A DNA stretch of 64,000 bases from Myxococcales bacterium (GCA_028287115.1 JAQBQF010000252.1:1-64000), one strand, 5' to 3'. Shown: positions 25,287-35,184, counted from the first letter of the stretch. Made by a program: numbers and translations. Notes: generated by a model from the letters alone, not told the origin.

Positions 25287-27131
25287 CTACCGGCGGCGCG
25301 CTCGGTCGCGCAGCGCACGCCACGCTGCCGCACGAGCCTCGGGGCGCTCCGAGAGCAACGCGCGGACGTCGTCCCACGCCGCGTGATCATACGGCAGCAC
25401 GCGACCGCACACCGCAGCTGCACCGACGCGGACGCCGATCGGCTGCTCCGGTGCGAGGAGCGGTGCGAGCGCTCCTGCGGTTTGATCATTGGCGACGCGG
25501 AGCTCGCCGAGCGCCGCGATCAGCTGCCCGGAATATTGCGACTTGCCCCCGATCGCCGCGGCGATGATCTCCCCGAGCTGCGCATCTCCTGCCGACATGC
25601 GCGCGAGAAGATACAGCGCGAGAGCGCCGAGCTCGCTGTCGCCGAATTCGTCGGAATAAGTGATCGGCAGCGTCGCTCGCGATAGCTGGTCGCGCAGCGG
25701 TGCGGGTGCGAGCACGCCGACATCGCGTTCGGATCCGGCGACGGCGGCGACCGCGAGCAGGCCGACCGCTTGCGGGACATCTGCGATCAGCTGCGCGCCG
25801 ACCTCGAGACCCGATGACGAGGTGATCAACGCATCTCCGATCAGGCGAACGATCGGCGACGCATCGCTGATGTCGGTTTCCTCGACATCGGAGAGCACGG
25901 CGTTGACCAGATCGGTGATCGTCTGCACGCGCAGATCGCCCATGCCGGCGAGCGCGATCGATCGACGGAGCGGCGCGTCGTCGCGGGTGATGTGCATCGC
26001 GAGCAAGTCGGTGCGGCCACGCGCGACGAGCACGCGGGTCGCCGAAGCGACGACCTCGGGCGCGGAATCGAACAGGCGCGCGGCCAACGCGGCGTCGACC
26101 TGCGGCCCGCCGAACAGCTGGACGGCCCCAGCGGCCGCGGCCCTGCGCACGGGGTTCGCCGACTCCAGCTCGGCCAAGAGTTGCGGCGCGATCGGATCGA
26201 GGGGCAGGGCGTCCGCGATGCCGAGCGCGGTCTCCGCTTCGTGATCCTCACCGGCGAGCATCGCCTCGACCAGCTCGGTGACCGCGGGGACGTGCGCTCC
26301 GGCGATCAGGCCCGACAAGAACGCGACGAAAATGTCCTCCGCTTGCGGGCGGTCGAGCACGACCGAGCGATAGGCGATGAATGCGTTGCGATCCTCCGGC
26401 GCCGCGAAGCCGAGCACGTGCGCGCAGGACGCGGCGAGCTCCGCCGACTCGTCGAGCGCGTCGAGGCCGAGCAGTGCTGTCGCGCGGACGCGTTGCCCGT
26501 GCGCGGTCCGCGTCTTCGCGATCGGTCCGAGCACGCGCGACACAGCCTCGAGCAGCGGTTTCGGGCTCCTCGACGTCAGCAATGCCAACAGTGCGGCGAC
26601 GATCGGATCGGCGATCGGAGCGTCGATCAGCTGCGGTGACCACGCGAGCGTGCGCCCGCACTGGACCGTCGAGAGCGCCAGCAGCGCGGGATCGGGACCC
26701 GGATCCGCGAACAAGGTCTCGAGCACGGTTTCCTGCGCACCGCGATCGAGCGCGGCAATCGCGAGCGCGACCGTATCGTCGGCGTGGGGCGCAAAACGCC
26801 TCTCGGTGACGATCGGCACCAGCTGACCGCGGTCGCGCAGCGATGGTCCGAGGATCAGCGCCGCGATCTCGTCGACGATCGGCACGGCGTTCCCCGGGCC
26901 GATCCACATGAACAAAGGTCCTGCGAGCCAGCTCAGTTGTTCGGAATTCGTAGCGACGATCGCATCGCCGCGCGGATCGAACACATAACGAGTCAGGATC
27001 TCGAGGACCTCGTTCGCCGGGACCGGTCCCGACATCGCGAGCTCGACGAATGGTGCGGCCAGCGACAGCCGTCCGGAGTCGGGAAGCTGACCGAGCGCTC
27101 GACACACGGCCGCTTTGGAACCAAACGTCAC
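25287..27131 (-). CDS. HEAT-like alpha-solenoid protein
   Basis: A 614-residue protein composed of roughly 12-14 helical repeats of about 35-40 residues (for example LLGLDALDESAELAASCAHV, AVQLFGGPQVDAALAARLF, LARMSAGDAQLGEIIAAAIG). No signal peptide or membrane helix, so probably cytosolic. HEAT-type solenoids act as protein scaffolds; no function can be inferred. GTG 27131 follows an in-frame stop by five codons, so it is the only possible start. It diverges from the next gene across 111 bases. Confidence 0.7.
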   Translation of the reverse strand: MTFGSKAAVCRALGQLPDSGRLSLAAPFVELAMSGPVPANEVLEILTRYVFDPRGDAIVATNSEQLSWLAGPLFMWIGPGNAVPIVDEIAALILGPSLRDRGQLVPIVTERRFAPHADDTVALAIAALDRGAQETVLETLFADPGPDPALLALSTVQCGRTLAWSPQLIDAPIADPIVAALLALLTSRSPKPLLEAVSRVLGPIAKTRTAHGQRVRATALLGLDALDESAELAASCAHVLGFAAPEDRNAFIAYRSVVLDRPQAEDIFVAFLSGLIAGAHVPAVTELVEAMLAGEDHEAETALGIADALPLDPIAPQLLAELESANPVRRAAAAGAVQLFGGPQVDAALAARLFDSAPEVVASATRVLVARGRTDLLAMHITRDDAPLRRSIALAGMGDLRVQTITDLVNAVLSDVEETDISDASPIVRLIGDALITSSSGLEVGAQLIADVPQAVGLLAVAAVAGSERDVGVLAPAPLRDQLSRATLPITYSDEFGDSELGALALYLLARMSAGDAQLGEIIAAAIGGKSQYSGQLIAALGELRVANDQTAGALAPLLAPEQPIGVRVGAAAVCGRVLPYDHAAWDDVRALLSERPEARAAAWRALRDRARRR

Positions 27132-27230
27132 GGAACCTCGTCACTCTAGCGCGCAATCGCTCGAGGCCCTTCCAGACACCGGGCGCGCCCACGCGCCTCG
27201 CGGAAGCCTCACGGTGGATCGCAATCCTGA

Positions 27231-27236
27231 TACGCT
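27231..27236 (+). promoter_or_regulatory. -10 element TACGCT six bases before a start codon
   Basis: TACGCT followed by TTCTTC and then GTG 27243. No Shine-Dalgarno sequence. Same hexamer and spacing as before tilS at 46633. Confidence 0.4.
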
Positions 27237-27242
27237 TTCTTC

Positions 27243-29027
27243 GTGGTTGTCAGCTCGCCTTCTCCTTCGCAAGCGTTTGCCCCTGCGGCCGTGTCGCGCG
27301 TCGCGATCGCGAGCGATGGAACGATGGCTGCGATTCACGAGCCGACCCGCATCGTCGTCATCGAAGTACCCGGGTGTGCGCCATTTGCGGAGGTCGGGAT
27401 CGATCCCGAGGCCGAGGAGAGCGAGATCGCATGGGTCGGTGCGCCGCCGCGCATGCTCGTGCTGTCGCGCTATGCGGCGCACAGCACGGTGCACTTGCTC
27501 GATCCGTACGGACCACGCACGATCGCGGAGATCCGGCTCGAAGCGCCGATGAAGCTGGTCGCGGCGGTCGGAGCTCATGCGCTCGTGATCGGCGGGACGG
27601 GCGCAGCGGTACTGACCGCGACCGAGACTCATCTCACGCCGTATCAGTTTCCGGCCCGCGCCGTGCCGGTCTGCGCCGGTGCCGCGGGCGCACAGTTCGT
27701 CGTCGCGCTCGCGGGATCGGTCGAAGAGTGGGATCCGCAGAGCCGGATGCCGAAGCGGCGCCTGAAGCTGCCGAAACCCGCCACGATCACCGCCGTCGGC
27801 GGTAGCGATCGCGTCTTGTGGATGACGTCGGTGCAAGACCCGTCGGTGATCGAGGTCATCCCGCTCGTCAATCGAGGACAGCCGAAGATCCACGAGCTGC
27901 CCGAGCCGATCGCGCGCGTGACGGGGCATCCGCGCAGCGATCTGCTGATCTGTGTCGGCGCGACCACCGGTCGGGTGTTCGTCGTCGATCTCGACGGTCG
28001 CCGTGGTCCGCGCGTGATCGCACCGGCCGGGATCGATCGCGCAGATGCCGCAGGTCTCGTGCTCGGGCGCATGACCGGCGTGCTGATCGCGCAAGCGGCT
28101 CGTCCGGTCGCGATCATGCAGCTCGACGGCCCCGCCGAATCGACGCCTTCTCCGATCGCCGCACGCGAGTCGGAGATCGCGATCCCCTCGACGCTGTTCG
28201 GGCCTTCCGACGCCGGTGTCGGCGAGGTTCCCACCAGCGTGACGCTCAGCTCGCCGCCGTTGCCGCCAATCGCGGTCGTACCGCCGCAGGCGCGCCCGAC
28301 CGAGGAGCTCGCATCATGGCGCGCTCGCATCACGAGCTCGCCCGCTCGTACGGAACCGACGCGGCCGCGAGCGGAGACCGAGAACGAGCCGTCGTGGCGA
28401 GACGAGCTCGCCGTGTGGGCTCGTGCGATCGCCGCGGGCGGCACCGTGACCCCGCCGCCCGCCGTGCCCGCGATCGAGAATCTGATCGCGCGCTTCGAGC
28501 TCGCGCCGGAGCTGTTCGTGGTGATCGCGCTGCTCTACGGCACCCACCTGACAGGCTCGTCGGGCGCGGCTCCGCATGACATCGCACGCGTCGATGGCCA
28601 TCGCTGGGACGATGCGCTCGGCCGCGGTCAGCTCGCCGAGCGCGGCGTGGCCGTCTATCGCGATTCTCGCGTTCGCCTCGCGCCACCGGTGCAGGCCTCG
28701 CTCGACGAGCTCGCACCACAGATGGGTACGTTGATCGGCGAGGCGGGTCTCGTCGCGCTGCTCGGGCCGTGCGTGATCGTCGCGCGCGACGGCGAGCTGC
28801 GTCCGATCGCAGAAGCCTGCCTAGCATCGGTCGGCTGCGCGATCCTGACCGCGCACGCCGCGGCTGATCCGCACGACGTGTTTCTCGAAGCACGCGCGCG
28901 AGGCGCCGTTCCGATGGTGCGCGTCGTCCCCGGTGTTCTCGCCCGGATTCGCGTCGACATGCCCGCGATCCTGATCGCGACCGACGACAAGACCGCGGAT
29001 GACCTCGGGCTACCGCGGCTGACCTAA
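27243..29027 (+). CDS. Unknown protein: propeller-like N-half, winged-helix-like C-half
   Basis: A 594-residue cytosolic protein. Residues about 15-300 are repeated beta strands with WD40/propeller-like turns (VAIASDGTMAAIHEPTRIVV, AHSTVHLLDPYG, DRVLWMTSVQDPSVIEVIPL, GRVFVVDLDGRRG). A disordered Pro/Ser linker (about 300-395) follows, then a helical domain (AIENLIARFELAPELFVVIA ... WDDALGRGQLAERGVAVY) that looks like the winged-helix region found before some AAA+ ATPases; no Walker motif is present. The GTG start lies six bases after a TACGCT box. Function unknown. Confidence 0.6.
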   Translation: MVVSSPSPSQAFAPAAVSRVAIASDGTMAAIHEPTRIVVIEVPGCAPFAEVGIDPEAEESEIAWVGAPPRMLVLSRYAAHSTVHLLDPYGPRTIAEIRLEAPMKLVAAVGAHALVIGGTGAAVLTATETHLTPYQFPARAVPVCAGAAGAQFVVALAGSVEEWDPQSRMPKRRLKLPKPATITAVGGSDRVLWMTSVQDPSVIEVIPLVNRGQPKIHELPEPIARVTGHPRSDLLICVGATTGRVFVVDLDGRRGPRVIAPAGIDRADAAGLVLGRMTGVLIAQAARPVAIMQLDGPAESTPSPIAARESEIAIPSTLFGPSDAGVGEVPTSVTLSSPPLPPIAVVPPQARPTEELASWRARITSSPARTEPTRPRAETENEPSWRDELAVWARAIAAGGTVTPPPAVPAIENLIARFELAPELFVVIALLYGTHLTGSSGAAPHDIARVDGHRWDDALGRGQLAERGVAVYRDSRVRLAPPVQASLDELAPQMGTLIGEAGLVALLGPCVIVARDGELRPIAEACLASVGCAILTAHAAADPHDVFLEARARGAVPMVRVVPGVLARIRVDMPAILIATDDKTADDLGLPRLT

Positions 29028-29031
29028 GTAC

Positions 29032-29097
29032 AGGTCCCCAGAAGTTGGTGGCCAGCTCGGAGCCGCCGCAGAGGTGATCACCAACTTGCGGGGACCT
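29032..29097. repeat. Large imperfect inverted repeat between convergent genes
   Basis: Left arm 29032-29050 and right arm 29079-29097, each 19 bases; 17 pair (AGGTCCCC and AAGTTGGTG on the left against their complements) around a two-base internal mismatch. The loop is 28 bases and contains GGTGATCACC, a 10-base palindrome at its right end (29073-29082). It fills the gap between two convergent genes and could serve as a bidirectional terminator; it has no T-tract, so a palindromic repeat element or a binding site is equally possible. Confidence 0.75.
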
Positions 29098-29100
29098 CTC

Positions 29101-30603
29101 TCAAGCCGCGCCGACGACCTCGTCGCGCAGGTAGTCTTTCTTCTTGCCCGCGAGCGCGCACGCGACCTTCGCGGCGCTCCAGCCGGCGGCGAGGGCGCCT
29201 TCGATTCCGAGCGCCGGCAGGATCTGATCGCCGGTGAGCGTCAGGTTCTTGAGCCCGGCGATGTAGCTGACGGCGCCGGTGTCCGCGGTCGCGGCCAGCT
29301 TGCCCTTCCATACCGGCGACATCGCGAGCGGCAGGTTGCGTGGAACGTCGTAACTGCCGCGGCCGCCCGGCACCTGGGGCACCGTCGCCTCGTGTGGCGA
29401 GTGCGCGAGCACGAGATGCTTCTCGAAGAATGGCATCACGTCGCCGAGCCGATTCCACAGACCCGCACGCAGCGCCATGCACTTGGCCGCGAGGCGATCT
29501 GCGGTCATCGCTCCATTCTCGGCGGCGAGCACGGCGGCGAGCGTCGCGACGACACGGCCGGCGTCGTCGGTCTCGCCGAGATGAATCGAGAACGCTGCAT
29601 CGCCTATCGGTTCTTGATCGGGCGCGGCCACGACCGCGACCGTCGGTGCCATGTGCTCGGGAATCCCAGCTTCGTCGATCACAACATTGAGCGTGTAGCG
29701 ATACCCGACGAGCTCGACGCCCTCGGATAGCTCGGAGAGTCGCTTCGGCGCCTTCTTGCCGAGTAATTCGCCGAGTTGCTCGGGCGTCCGGCTCGCGACG
29801 ACCTGGCCGGCGCCGATCTCGTCACCGTTCGCGAGCGTGACGCTCGACAGCTTGCCCCACGAGACGGTCGCGTCGGTGACCTTGCCGCTGCGGACTTCTC
29901 CGCCGGCGGTCGTCAACTTCTCGACGAGCAGCTCGCGCACGGCATCGCCATCACCGCGTAGCGACGGTGGTCCGGCCTGCCACGCATCGAGTGCGCGCGC
30001 GATCGCGAGAGGCGGAGCGGCGGGATGGCGCAACGCGATCGCGGCGAGATGACGCCAAAGCCGCGCGCTCGGATCGGTCTGTGCGTCGTCCCACCAGCGA
30101 TTCGCAGCTTCACCTGCGGCATCCGCCAGCTTCGTGACTTCGCGCCGCTCGAAGAAGCCGACGCCGGGGAACGCGTGCTCGCTGGCGAGCAACGGATCGC
30201 CAAGCCGTGCGACCTCGGTACCCTTGGCCCAGCGGTCGATCCAGGTCTCGCTGGCCTTGCCGAGCTCGCGCTGCAGCTCGCTCGCGAGGCGGTCCCCGCC
30301 GAGATCGATCCGGAGATCCGGCGTGACGAGCTGTGCCGCGATCCGCGGCTCGCGTAGCTTGCGACGAAGGGCGAGCTCCGCATGCAGCTCCTTGAGCACG
30401 CGATCGCCGGGCGAGCCCGTCGACACCGGCCACAATGCGGGCTCGATCGGCAGCTTGTGCGGACCGAGCGTGTAGCGAGCAGGGCGATCGTCGCCGAGCA
30501 CGAGCGTCCGCATGCCGCGCCTCGCGCACAGCGTCGCGCAGACGAGTGCAGCCAGATCGTCGCCGAGCACGACCAGGTCATACGTATTATTCGGCACGAC
30601 CAC
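29101..30603 (-). CDS. FAD-dependent oxidoreductase-like protein with a degenerate nucleotide loop
   Basis: About 500 residues, related to the amine oxidase/phytoene-desaturase flavoprotein group: an N-terminal Rossmann strand-loop-helix (YDLVVLGDDLAALVCATLCA) followed by an acidic strand end (TLVLGDD), a central region with VVASRTPEQLGELLG, and a C-terminal FAD-type segment (GLKNLTLTGDQILPALGIEG). The usual GxGxxG reads GDDLAA, losing the second glycine, so FAD binding may be weak or altered. GTG 30603 is the chosen start (GTG 30597 also possible); it overlaps the end of purN. The open frame extends to 30762 inside purN without homology. Reaction unknown. Confidence 0.72.
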   Translation of the reverse strand: MVVPNNTYDLVVLGDDLAALVCATLCARRGMRTLVLGDDRPARYTLGPHKLPIEPALWPVSTGSPGDRVLKELHAELALRRKLREPRIAAQLVTPDLRIDLGGDRLASELQRELGKASETWIDRWAKGTEVARLGDPLLASEHAFPGVGFFERREVTKLADAAGEAANRWWDDAQTDPSARLWRHLAAIALRHPAAPPLAIARALDAWQAGPPSLRGDGDAVRELLVEKLTTAGGEVRSGKVTDATVSWGKLSSVTLANGDEIGAGQVVASRTPEQLGELLGKKAPKRLSELSEGVELVGYRYTLNVVIDEAGIPEHMAPTVAVVAAPDQEPIGDAAFSIHLGETDDAGRVVATLAAVLAAENGAMTADRLAAKCMALRAGLWNRLGDVMPFFEKHLVLAHSPHEATVPQVPGGRGSYDVPRNLPLAMSPVWKGKLAATADTGAVSYIAGLKNLTLTGDQILPALGIEGALAAGWSAAKVACALAGKKKDYLRDEVVGAA

Positions 30604-31198
30604 CCATGACCGTGCGACCTTGGCACGAGAGCTGGCCTGCCGCCAAGCTCTGCACGACGCGAGGGAGCAAACGATGCTCTTCGAGCTGGATCCGCGCGTG
30701 CAGCGCCCGCGCGTCGTCGCCGGGCAGAACCGGGACGGCCGCCTGGGCGATGATCGGCCCATTATCGAGGCTGTCGTCGACGAAATGAATCGTCACGCCG
30801 CTGACCTTGACCCCGTGCGCGATCGCTTGCGCCGCGGCATCCGCGCCGGGGAACGCGGGCAGCAGGGAAGGGTGCGTGTTGATGATCCGCGCCGGAAACT
30901 GCGCGACGAAGTGTGGCGACAACAGCCGCATGAATCCGGCGAGCACGATCGCCTCGACCTGGTGAGCGGCGAGCACCTCGAGCAGACGCGCCTCGAACAG
31001 CTCGCGACTGCCAAATCGCTTGTGATCGATCGCCTCGGCGGGCCTGCCGGCCTTCGTCGCGCGCTCGAGCGCGGGCACGCCAGGCTTGCTGGAGATCACG
31101 ACCGCGATCGTCGCCGGTGCGAGCTCGCCGCGCGCTTCGGCGTCGAGCAAGGCCTGGAGATTCGTCCCCTGTCCCGAGACCAGCACGCCGACGTTCAT
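30587..31198 (-). CDS. purN: Phosphoribosylglycinamide formyltransferase
   Basis: Transfers the formyl group of 10-formyl-tetrahydrofolate to GAR in purine synthesis; 203 residues. The catalytic triad is present: INTHPSLLPAF (Asn107, His109) and DNGP (Asp145), matching Asn106/His108/Asp144 of the E. coli enzyme. The N-terminal phosphate loop is VLVSGQGTNLQAL. It lies nine bases downstream of purM on the minus strand, the conserved purMN order, and its end overlaps the start of the oxidoreductase gene. Confidence 0.95.
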   Translation of the reverse strand: MNVGVLVSGQGTNLQALLDAEARGELAPATIAVVISSKPGVPALERATKAGRPAEAIDHKRFGSRELFEARLLEVLAAHQVEAIVLAGFMRLLSPHFVAQFPARIINTHPSLLPAFPGADAAAQAIAHGVKVSGVTIHFVDDSLDNGPIIAQAAVPVLPGDDARALHARIQLEEHRLLPRVVQSLAAGQLSCQGRTVMGGRAE

Positions 31199-31206
31199 GG
31201 AAGCGA

Positions 31207-32238
31207 TCAGGCTCCGGCGAGTCGCGAAGGCTCGCCACCGGCCCGTGGAACGAGCCTACCGACCACGCGTGCACGCTGCTTGGCGAGCAATGCGATCGTA
31301 CGCTCCGCGGCCGCCGCGGGGACGAAGATCAGCATGCCAAGGCCCATGTTGAACGTGCGGCGCATCTCCTCGTCGCCGACGCCGGCAGTCGCGATCAGCT
31401 TCATGATGCCCGGGACCTCCCACGTCGTCGGATCGAGCTCGACCGCGAGCGAGTCATCGGAGAACACGCGAGGTGGATTCTCGACGAGCCCGCCGCCCGT
31501 GATGTGCGCGGCGCCTTTCCACGGCACGTCCACGATCGCGCGAAACGCGTCGGCGTAGATGATCGTCGGACGAATCAGATCGTCGGCGACGCTCGCACCA
31601 CCGAGGATCTCGGGCCGCGCGTCGAGCGGAAGCTTCAACACCTCGAGCACGACCTTGCGCGCGAGCGAATGACCGTTCGAGTGCAGGCCCGCCGAAGGCA
31701 GCCCGATCACGACATCGCCGGCGACCAGATCGGTGCGCGGGCGGATCTGCGTGCGCTCCACGACGCCGACGCAAAATCCCGCGAGGTCGTAATCGCTGCC
31801 GTGATACAGGCCGGGCAGCTCCGCGGTCTCGCCGCCGACGAGCGCGCACCCCGACTGCCGGCAGCCCTCGGCGATTCCGGAGATCACGGTCGCGGCGGTG
31901 TCGACGTCTAGTGCGCCGGTCGCGAAGTAATCGAGAAAGAACAGCGGCTCTGCGCCTGTGACCAGCACGTCATTGACGCACATCGCGACGAGATCGATCC
32001 CGATCGTCTCGTGGCGTTTCGTAGCGAGCGCGGTCTTCAGCTTGGTCCCGACGCCATCGGTACCGCTGACGAGGATCGGCTCTTTGTAACCGGTCGGGAG
32101 GCGGCATAACGCCGCGAATCCACCGATACCACCGAGGACCTCGGGGCGGTGCGTCGATTTCGCAAGCGGCTTGATCCGGTCGACCAGCGCGTTCCCTGCA
32201 TCGATGTCGACGCCAGCGTCCTTGTAGGTGAGCGCCAT
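31207..32238 (-). CDS. purM: Phosphoribosylformylglycinamidine cyclo-ligase (AIR synthetase)
   Basis: ATP-dependent cyclisation of FGAM to AIR, 343 residues, usual length. Family motifs: YKDAGVDIDAGNALVDRIK at the N-terminus, VSGTDGVGTKLKTA, GIDLVAMCVNDVLVTGAEPL, LVGGETAELPGLY and HITGGGLVENPPRV. ATG 32238 gives the standard beginning; in-frame starts at 32262, 32277 and 32331 would add residues with no counterpart in the family. First gene of the purM-purN-oxidoreductase run. Confidence 0.96.
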   Translation of the reverse strand: MALTYKDAGVDIDAGNALVDRIKPLAKSTHRPEVLGGIGGFAALCRLPTGYKEPILVSGTDGVGTKLKTALATKRHETIGIDLVAMCVNDVLVTGAEPLFFLDYFATGALDVDTAATVISGIAEGCRQSGCALVGGETAELPGLYHGSDYDLAGFCVGVVERTQIRPRTDLVAGDVVIGLPSAGLHSNGHSLARKVVLEVLKLPLDARPEILGGASVADDLIRPTIIYADAFRAIVDVPWKGAAHITGGGLVENPPRVFSDDSLAVELDPTTWEVPGIMKLIATAGVGDEEMRRTFNMGLGMLIFVPAAAAERTIALLAKQRARVVGRLVPRAGGEPSRLAGA

Positions 32239-32374
32239 CGGGCTTCCATGTACCACATCCATCTGGGCTCGCTCCATTGCCGCCTCGCTCTCCAGCGTTC
32301 GCCGGCTCGTTCCATTTCCGGCTCGCTTCATCTGGGATGCGCTCCGTGGGGGTGTCGTCGTACACTTGCCGAGA

Positions 32375-33019
32375 ATGCCACCCGGGTTGTTGGTCGATGT
32401 CGTCGTTCCGGCGCGCGATCATGCCGCGAGCCTCGCGCCGCTCCTTCGCGATCTGCCGCATCGATCGATCCGCTCGGTCGTCGTGGTCGATCGCGCCTCG
32501 ACGGATCGCACGGCGGAGATCGCGCGCGACGCCGGCGCACTCGTGCTCCGCGAGGCGAGCGGAGGCTACGGTGCCGCGTGCCTCCGGGCGCAGGCGCACT
32601 TCACGGCGCTGCCGCGCGTGCCCGACGTTCTCGTGTTCATTCCCGGCGATCGACCGGCGGCCGCGATGGCGCTGCTCTCGCTCATCGAGCCGATCGCGGA
32701 GCGCGGCGTCGAGCTCGTCGTCGGCGCCGAATCGAGCGGAAGGCGCCGCGTCGGTGAGAAGCTCGTCACCGCGGTGATCGAAACGGTGTATCGCCATCGC
32801 TGGTCTGGGGTTGGCCCGGTGCGCGCGCTGAAGTTTCCCGCGCTGACGGCGCTCGGCATGCGGGACCGCGGAGATGGTTGGGATGTCGAGATGCTCGTGC
32901 GCGCGGTCAAGCTCGGCCTGACCTGCGACGAGGTCGCGCTTCCCGCTGATTCCCATCGCGACGCAAAGGTCGGCAGCCGCGCGTTACTCCACATTCTGCG
33001 CCACGCAACGATGCGCTGA
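32375..33019 (+). CDS. Family 2 glycosyltransferase-like protein
   Basis: A 214-residue protein with the GT-A fold of short, DPM-synthase-like GT2 enzymes: VDVVVPARDHAASLAPLLRD, then VVVVDRASTDRTAEIARDAG, GYGAACLRAQ and a closing GWDVEMLVRAVKLGLTCDEV. The usual Asp-Asp (DDGSxD) appears as DRASTD, and the DxD region as IPGDRP, so the donor site is divergent and activity is uncertain. No membrane helices. ATG 32375 is preferred to an in-frame start at 32228, which would run back into purM. A TACACT hexamer lies eight bases upstream of the start. Confidence 0.75.
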   Translation: MPPGLLVDVVVPARDHAASLAPLLRDLPHRSIRSVVVVDRASTDRTAEIARDAGALVLREASGGYGAACLRAQAHFTALPRVPDVLVFIPGDRPAAAMALLSLIEPIAERGVELVVGAESSGRRRVGEKLVTAVIETVYRHRWSGVGPVRALKFPALTALGMRDRGDGWDVEMLVRAVKLGLTCDEVALPADSHRDAKVGSRALLHILRHATMR

Positions 33020-33027
33020 TCCTTGGC

Positions 33028-33042
33028 CGGGGCGAAGCCCCG
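33028..33042 (+). terminator. GC-rich hairpin
   Basis: CGGGGC-GAA-GCCCCG, a perfect 6-bp stem with a GAA loop, nine bases after the glycosyltransferase stop and 16 before the next start. No T-tract follows, so it may attenuate rather than terminate. Confidence 0.35.
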
Positions 33043-33057
33043 TGGGATGATGCGGCC

Positions 33058-33735
33058 GTGAACGACGGTGGATTGGAGCGCTTCGCCCGCGACTTCAAAG
33101 CGGGAACGGTGCTGTTCGAGGAGCGCCAGCCCGGCGATTACATGTACGTGATCCAGTCGGGCGAGGTCGAGATCCGTCGCCTCGTCGGAGAGACGGAACG
33201 CGTGCTCGCCGTGCTGCCTGCCGGAGAGTTCTTTGGAGAGATGGCGATCTTGAATGGCCGACCGCGCTCGGCGACCGCGATCGTGCGCGTCGACTCGCGG
33301 CTCGTCGTGATCGAAGGCAAGACGTTCGAGGCGATGCTGCGCGCCCGTCCCGAGATCGCGCTGCGGATCATCAAGTCGCTCGCGATGCGACTCGAGAACG
33401 CGAACCAGCATGTCGAGCTCTTGCTGTTGCCGACGCCGAACCATCGCGTCGTGCAGTGCCTGCGGCATATGGCGGAGGAGCAGATCCTACTCGCCGGCAG
33501 CGTGCTTCATGCCGGCACCGCGATCCTCGTCCCCAAGCGCGTGGAGGACATCGCGACGCGCGTCGGCCTACCTGTTCACGAGGTGATCGACGTGATCGAT
33601 CGGCTACGCGCGGCGCACCTCGTCCTCCTCGCACAAGACGCGGGCATCGAAGGCGACGGCTTCATCGTTCCCGAGGTCGGCCGGCTCCTCGAGTTCCTCG
33701 AGTTCTTGAGCCTGCGCGATCGATTCGGCGCGTAG
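33058..33735 (+). CDS. Crp/Fnr-type cyclic-nucleotide-binding regulator
   Basis: A 225-residue protein with an N-terminal cNMP-binding domain (FKAGTVLFEERQPGDYMYVI ... GEFFGEMAILNGRPRSATA, where the phosphate-binding cassette Glu and Arg are kept), a dimerisation helix (ALRIIKSLAMRLENANQHVE) and a C-terminal winged-helix-like region (VPKRVEDIATRVGLPVHEVIDVIDRLRAAH). That last part is weaker than in typical Crp but has the order of a DNA-binding HTH. Start is GTG. Stop codon abuts the convergent pseudo-receiver gene. Confidence 0.85.
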   Translation: MNDGGLERFARDFKAGTVLFEERQPGDYMYVIQSGEVEIRRLVGETERVLAVLPAGEFFGEMAILNGRPRSATAIVRVDSRLVVIEGKTFEAMLRARPEIALRIIKSLAMRLENANQHVELLLLPTPNHRVVQCLRHMAEEQILLAGSVLHAGTAILVPKRVEDIATRVGLPVHEVIDVIDRLRAAHLVLLAQDAGIEGDGFIVPEVGRLLEFLEFLSLRDRFGA

Positions 33736-34044
33736 CTACGCGGCGGCTTCGCCGTCGCGGATCTGAATCACCTTGCGAACCAGCGCAGGAATCTCGTCGT
33801 TCTTGCCATGGACGAGCGTCTCGATCTCGGGCGCCATCTGGCCGACCTGAGACACGAGCGCCGTGCTGGTGGTCCCGGTCAAGAGGGTCGGGATGATCGC
33901 AACCATGAAGTTGCCGCCCCAGATCTCTCGAACCGCTTCCGCCGCAGATGAGGCCTGAACGACCGTGAACCCTTCACCCTCAAGCGCACGAGCAATTTCT
34001 TCGCGCTCTGTGCTGATTTCGTTGACGACAAGGACCGAAGGCAT
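33736..34044 (-). CDS. Degenerate response-regulator receiver domain
   Basis: A 102-residue CheY-like domain that has lost phospho-transfer residues. The first strand reads VLVVNEIS where acidic residues are expected, and the strand-3 end is VAIIPTLLTG, without the phospho-accepting Asp; the rest keeps the receiver helix pattern (EREEIARALEGEGFTVVQAS, ALVRKVIQIRDG). It should therefore act without phosphorylation. ATG 34044 is chosen; ATG 34116 would add 24 residues, including a basic segment. Its stop codon and that of the Crp-like gene abut inside a palindrome. Confidence 0.6.
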   Translation of the reverse strand: MPSVLVVNEISTEREEIARALEGEGFTVVQASSAAEAVREIWGGNFMVAIIPTLLTGTTSTALVSQVGQMAPEIETLVHGKNDEIPALVRKVIQIRDGEAAA

Positions 34045-34278
34045 CGCGACCTCACGTACAGGCCAGGTGGGCCGGGCTAAGTGATGAGCGCCCTTCTTCG
34101 CGGGCGTTTTCCCCATGCTGGATAGCAGACCTCTGGTCGGCCCGCGAGAGAAACTCGACGAGATTTCGCCGATTCTGGAGGAGCGCGGGGATCCCGCACA
34201 TCCCGGGGGCCCCGCTAGATGACCCGATCGAAAGCCTGGGCTTTACCGCACTTGGCGGGTCTGGTATCTAGCTCGCCC

Positions 34279-35155
<877 letters not shown>

Positions 35156-35184
<29 letters not shown>

